From the IMG/VR virus record IMGVR_UViG_3300025671_000431, positions 1 to 26,375 of that record: a stretch of DNA of 26,375 nucleotides; one strand, 5' to 3'. Of the stretch, positions 23,398 to 26,375 are shown one piece after another. The DNA is from a virus. Under the pieces are notes generated by a model. That model saw nothing but the letters and a program-made list of their open reading frames with translations, was not told the origin of the DNA and ran no database searches. The translations under genes were made by a program, and so were the position numbers. Every line of letters starts with the position of its first letter. Position 1 is the stretch's first letter.

Positions 23398-23426
23398 GTT
23401 GCATAACAAGTAACATATGTTATTAT
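23398..23426 (+). promoter_or_regulatory. Early-type promoter with 17-bp operator (site 5)
   Basis: -35 TTGCAT (23399-23404), 16-base spacer, -10 TATTAT (23421-23426). The palindrome GTTGC-N7-GTAAC (23398-23414) covers the -35 box, exactly as at sites 1 and 2. Confidence 0.8.
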
Positions 23427-23456
23427 ACATGTATAACCAACAACAAGGAGTCTTTT

Positions 23457-23702
23457 ATGACTATTTCAATCAACCTTCCTGTCGATCAAATATCTTCTCT
23501 TTCTGCTCTTGATAAAGCAGCTGTAATTTATGCTTTGGCTGTTAAATATTGTACAGCTGATCTTCAAGGTTTTCTTTCTGAAGCAACAGCTTCAAAAAAA
23601 GCAGGAGGTTTTAACAAATGCAAAAACATTTGTTTGATTGATATCCTTTCTCATGTCAATATGTCAAATGAAGATCAAAACATCCTAGAAGATTGTAAAT
23701 AA
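23457..23702 (+). CDS. Hypothetical early protein (81 aa)
   Basis: ATG 23457 with AAGGAG upstream; an earlier in-frame start would lie in the promoter. Helical, with a Cys/Lys patch (FNKCKNICLIDIL). The only gene between promoter site 5 and a good terminator, so it is a single-gene unit like the 236-aa gene. Not recognised. Confidence 0.7.
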   Translation: MTISINLPVDQISSLSALDKAAVIYALAVKYCTADLQGFLSEATASKKAGGFNKCKNICLIDILSHVNMSNEDQNILEDCK

Positions 23703-23729
23703 AACAATTTATTGTCAATCTCATTATAA

Positions 23730-23760
23730 AAGGCTAGATTATTTCATCTAGTCTTTTTTT
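23730..23760 (+). terminator. Terminator just before the methyltransferase gene
   Basis: AAGGCTAGAT (23730-23739) pairs with ATCTAGTCTT (23746-23755) over ten pairs, one being G-T, then T to 23760. It ends only 11 bases before the next start codon. Confidence 0.88.
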
Positions 23761-23771
23761 ATGGGGTTTGT

Positions 23772-25493
23772 ATGGCAGGGAAGAAGAAGCAGGAGAGCAT
23801 AGGACAATATGTAGATATAGATTCACTGGTTGAATGGGAACATAACCCTAGAATCAACACTGAAGCGATCTCTAAGGTTGCAAGGTCTATAGAGCGTTTT
23901 GGTTTTGCTTCTCCTATCATAGCAAAACAATCAGATGAACCTCCGTATATTGTTCTTGCAGGCCATACAAGACTGAAAGCAAGTAAGAAGATCGGATTGT
24001 CAAGTGTTCCTGTTAGATTCTTAAATTTGAGCCAAACAGAAGCAGAATTGTTTGCTATAGCAGATAACAAACTTGGAGAAATATCTGATTGGGATGAATC
24101 TATGCTTAAAGATATTCTCTCAGTACTTCCTGAAAATGATCTTGATGATATTGGTTTTTCAAATGAAGAACTAGAACTTCTTCTTCAAGATGTTGAAGAT
24201 ACAGAAATATCTCCTGAATCTGATAACGCTGTTTATTCTGACGACTATGAAGATGCAGATAATATAGACCTTGAACGGGTGAAAATAGCAGAAGAAGGAG
24301 GAATCTATGCTGTAGGGGATCAATATGTTCTATGTGGTGATTGTGTTGAAATTTTGAGGTCTTTTCCTGATAACTCGATAGATAGTATTGTTTGCGATCC
24401 TCCTTATGGGATCGGGTTTATGGGTAAGGATTGGGATCATTCTGTACCTACTGAAGAATGGGCAAGGGAATGTTATAGGGTATTGAAGCATGGGGGTCAT
24501 ATTGTTGCTTTTGGTGCTACAAGAGCAATTCATAGAATGGTTTGTGCTTTGGAAGATGAAGGGTTTGAGATTAGAGATATGATCAACTGGTTGTACTTTT
24601 CAGGTTTTCCAAAAAGCATGGATATATCAAAGCAGATAGATAAGATGAAAGGAAGCGAAAGAGAAATTATCAGTGATGTTTTGAAAAGTGGAAAAAAAAG
24701 AAATAGCATGGCAGGTGATTTTGTAGGAGAATATTATATAACAAAACCAGCTACAGAAGAAGCACAATATTGGGAAGGTTGGGGAACTGCCTTGAAACCT
24801 GCTCAAGAGCCTGCTATCCTTTGCAGAAAGCCGATAGAGAATGGTTTGAATGTATCAGAGAATGTTTTGAAGTGGGGAACAGGTGCGATCAATATAGATG
24901 CTTGTAGATTTGGATTTGGTGATCCTTGTTGGGTAGGGCCTCAAACTGAAAATCTTGGAGGAGGAGGATACAACACAAATGAAACAAGTACTAAGAAAAA
25001 AGATGATGCTACTTCTTATTATACTCCTGTGATGAATAAAGAATTTGTCAATCCTGTTGGTGGTCGATGGCCTGCAAATATATATCAATGTGCAAAACCT
25101 TCAAGATCAGAACGTGAAACAGGACTTGATGATTTACAGAGTAAAAAAGGACATGAAGTGGTTCATAGAAAAGAAGGAACAGCAGGTCTTGAGAATCCAA
25201 GAGCAGGAGCAGGAAGAACAGCAAGCGAAGTAAAAAACTTTCATCCTACTGTCAAGCCTACAAAACTCATGGCATGGTTATGTCGTCTTCTAACTCCAAA
25301 AGGAGGAATCGTATTAGATACATTTCTTGGATCAGGAACAACAGGAGTATCTGCTTCTATGGAAGGGTTCAAATTTATAGGTACAGAAAAGAATCCTGAG
25401 TATTGTGATATTGCGCTACAGAGAATCAAACATGCAACAGGTCATGATATAATGAAGGTGGAAGCAGTTATCTTTGAGGTGAAAAATGGGTAA
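23772..25493 (+). CDS. ParB-like N-domain fused to DNA methyltransferase (beta class)
   Basis: 573 aa from ATG 23772. Residues about 10-110 are a ParB/Srx-like domain (HNPRIN, then VLAGHTRLKASKKIGLSSVPVRF). The methyltransferase part has motif IV DPPYGIGF at 209-216 first and motif I DTFLGSGTTG at about 516-525 last, the beta-class order of N6-adenine or N4-cytosine enzymes. HPTVKPTKLMAWLCRLL stands just before motif I, as usual. It probably protects phage DNA from host restriction, or marks it for packaging, since the terminase small subunit follows in overlap. Recognition site cannot be read from the sequence. Confidence 0.9.
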   Translation: MAGKKKQESIGQYVDIDSLVEWEHNPRINTEAISKVARSIERFGFASPIIAKQSDEPPYIVLAGHTRLKASKKIGLSSVPVRFLNLSQTEAELFAIADNKLGEISDWDESMLKDILSVLPENDLDDIGFSNEELELLLQDVEDTEISPESDNAVYSDDYEDADNIDLERVKIAEEGGIYAVGDQYVLCGDCVEILRSFPDNSIDSIVCDPPYGIGFMGKDWDHSVPTEEWARECYRVLKHGGHIVAFGATRAIHRMVCALEDEGFEIRDMINWLYFSGFPKSMDISKQIDKMKGSEREIISDVLKSGKKRNSMAGDFVGEYYITKPATEEAQYWEGWGTALKPAQEPAILCRKPIENGLNVSENVLKWGTGAINIDACRFGFGDPCWVGPQTENLGGGGYNTNETSTKKKDDATSYYTPVMNKEFVNPVGGRWPANIYQCAKPSRSERETGLDDLQSKKGHEVVHRKEGTAGLENPRAGAGRTASEVKNFHPTVKPTKLMAWLCRLLTPKGGIVLDTFLGSGTTGVSASMEGFKFIGTEKNPEYCDIALQRIKHATGHDIMKVEAVIFEVKNG

Positions 25494-25932
25494 TATAGGA
25501 CGTCCTTCAAAATTGAATGAAATAATGATCGCTACTCTAGAGAAAGCCTATTCTGTAGGGATGACTACAAAACTATCTTGTGAATATGCAGGAGTATCAA
25601 CTTCAACCTTTTTCACGTGGATGCAAAGAGGCAAATATGAAGAAGGAACAATCTATGCAGAACTCTATCAAAGAGTGAAAAAAGCAGAATCTTCACATGC
25701 TCTTGCAAATCTAGCCTTGATTCAAAAAGTAGCTAAAGAAGGAACATGGCAGGCTTCAGCATGGCTCCTCGAAAGAAAGCATGGTTATCAAAAACAACAA
25801 GATCCCCTTGTAGAAGTGAATATTGATTCTCGTCAAATATCTGTCAATCAGTTACTTCAGGAGATACAGACAAGTGATCAAGAGTTACAAGAGTTGATAT
25901 CTAGACCTGAGATAGATCTAGAGGAGGAATAG
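25486..25932 (+). CDS. Terminase small subunit
   Basis: 148 aa. GRPSKLNEIMIATLEKAYSVG, then CEYAGVSTSTFFTWMQRGKYEEG, then LIQKVAKEGTWQASAWLLERKHGYQ is the pattern of HTH-type terminase small subunits, which recognise the packaging site. The C-terminal tail is acidic. The start overlaps the end of the methyltransferase gene (ATGGGTAA), with GAGGTG upstream, and stop meets the next start with no gap. The pac or cos site is not visible. Confidence 0.8.
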   Translation: MGNIGRPSKLNEIMIATLEKAYSVGMTTKLSCEYAGVSTSTFFTWMQRGKYEEGTIYAELYQRVKKAESSHALANLALIQKVAKEGTWQASAWLLERKHGYQKQQDPLVEVNIDSRQISVNQLLQEIQTSDQELQELISRPEIDLEEE

Positions 25933-26217
25933 ATGAATATATCAGTAAAAAATCAATACTTTGCAAAATGGTTGAATCGAAAGATTGGAGCAAAAGACAA
26001 ATTCATTCTTAGATTCAATTGGCGATCTAGAGAATTAAATAGATGGTGCAGAGGTTTGAACTTTCCAAAAGCACCTATTTTATCTCAGTTGCTCTTTGAT
26101 CTACATCTATATACAGGTCAGGAATATACATCTCTCTTATCAGAGTGTCACGAGCAACTTATGAAGGACTACAAAGAATATAAATATGGAAAGAAGGAAG
26201 ATAGAACAACTACTTGA
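25933..26217 (+). CDS. Small HTH-like protein in the packaging operon
   Basis: 94 aa, preceded by GAGGAGGA. The central part (FILRFNWRSRELNRWCRGLNFPKAPILSQLLFDLHLYTGQEY) resembles an XRE-like helix-turn-helix, with a recognition-type helix at RELNRWCRG. Basic overall. Located between TerS and the gene that should be TerL, and overlapping the latter by 32 bases. May help packaging-site recognition or regulate the operon. Confidence 0.6.
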   Translation: MNISVKNQYFAKWLNRKIGAKDKFILRFNWRSRELNRWCRGLNFPKAPILSQLLFDLHLYTGQEYTSLLSECHEQLMKDYKEYKYGKKEDRTTT

Positions 26218-26375
26218 TAAAAAAAACAAGTTGATACAATACATCAAACAATATCCTCTTTCTGTTGCTCTTCTTTGGGTTCCTCATTGTCACAATTGGA
26301 AAGGGATCAAAGGTGAAAGAAAAAAGGGTTGTGGTCAACCTATGAGAAGAATCAAAGGTGATCTGTTCAAATGTG
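26186..26375 (+). CDS. Start of a zinc-finger-containing protein, possibly terminase large subunit (3' partial)
   Basis: ATG 26186, open to the window end (63 codons). Contains a basic N-terminal helix, then WVPHCHNWKGIKGERKKGCGQPMRR and a last FKC, a C-x-H, C, C spacing that looks like a zinc-binding knuckle. Order after the TerS gene suggests a large terminase, whose ATPase motifs would lie beyond the window. It overlaps the preceding gene. No ATPase motif is in view, so this is a guess from context. Confidence 0.5.
   Translation, partial: MERRKIEQLLDKKNKLIQYIKQYPLSVALLWVPHCHNWKGIKGERKKGCGQPMRRIKGDLFKC

Noticed and set aside
23759-24070. Reverse ORF of 103 aa over the start of the methyltransferase gene
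   Set aside because: The plus-strand frame encodes a clear ParB-like domain there; the reverse frame has no ribosome site and no family resemblance.
1-26375. tRNA genes, integrase or attachment sites
   Set aside because: No tRNA-like cloverleaf, integrase motif or convincing attachment repeat was found on reading both strands, so lysogeny is not claimed.

Overview
The window is 26.4 kb of a tailed double-stranded DNA phage (siphovirus-like Caudoviricetes), cut out of a longer genome: the first gene lacks its start and the last lacks its end. It shows an HK97-type head module, a tail-tube/chaperone/tape-measure module typical of a long non-contractile tail, lysis genes, tail-fibre genes, a replication module and a terminase small subunit. 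The DNA is AT-rich, arginine is mostly AGA, Shine-Dalgarno sites are good and the promoters are sigma70-like. This fits a low-GC bacterial host, but the host cannot be named from the sequence. No integrase, attachment site, tRNA, rRNA or CRISPR array was seen, so the lifestyle is undetermined.

Layout. 2-1144 is the end of a Mu-F-like minor head protein. 1142-1997 is a separate reverse-strand unit with its own promoter, operator and terminator, carrying a Sak3-like recombinase and a stand-alone ArdC N-terminal domain. 2079-6182 holds the prohead protease, major capsid protein, possible decoration protein and head-tail connectors. 6183-14622 holds tail genes: a DUF2341-like protein, tail tube, a small HTH-like protein, two chaperone frames with a probable +1 frameshift, tape measure, distal tail protein and hub with a LamG-like end. 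14632-16517 is the lysis region: an L,D-transpeptidase-like enzyme and two single-membrane-pass coiled-coil proteins, closed by a strong terminator. 16640-17465 is a one-gene unit (236 aa, unknown) with an early-type promoter. 17474-19617 is a fibre cassette with its own promoter and terminator. 19630-23760 is the early/replication region. 23772-26375 starts the packaging operon: ParB-methyltransferase fusion, TerS, a small HTH-like protein and a truncated zinc-finger ORF that may be the start of TerL.

How it works together. Five sites carry the same 17-bp imperfect palindrome, GTTRC-N7-GTAAC, overlapping a promoter. They precede the recombinase/ArdC unit (1981-1997, reverse), the 236-aa gene (16640-16656), the replication operon (19648-19664), a small-gene operon that includes an HTH protein (22310-22326) and the 81-aa gene (23398-23414). 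I read these as one early regulon scattered through the genome, with two of its units set inside the structural region. The replication initiator gene carries five exact 24-bp-period iterons followed by an A/T-rich stretch, the arrangement of a lambda O/ori region.

Most distinctive points: the scattered operator regulon with two nearly identical inverted promoters 14.7 kb apart; the in-gene iteron origin; the prfB-like +1 frameshift candidate in the tail chaperones; the L,D-transpeptidase-like protein in the lysis position; and the isolated 236-aa gene of unknown function.
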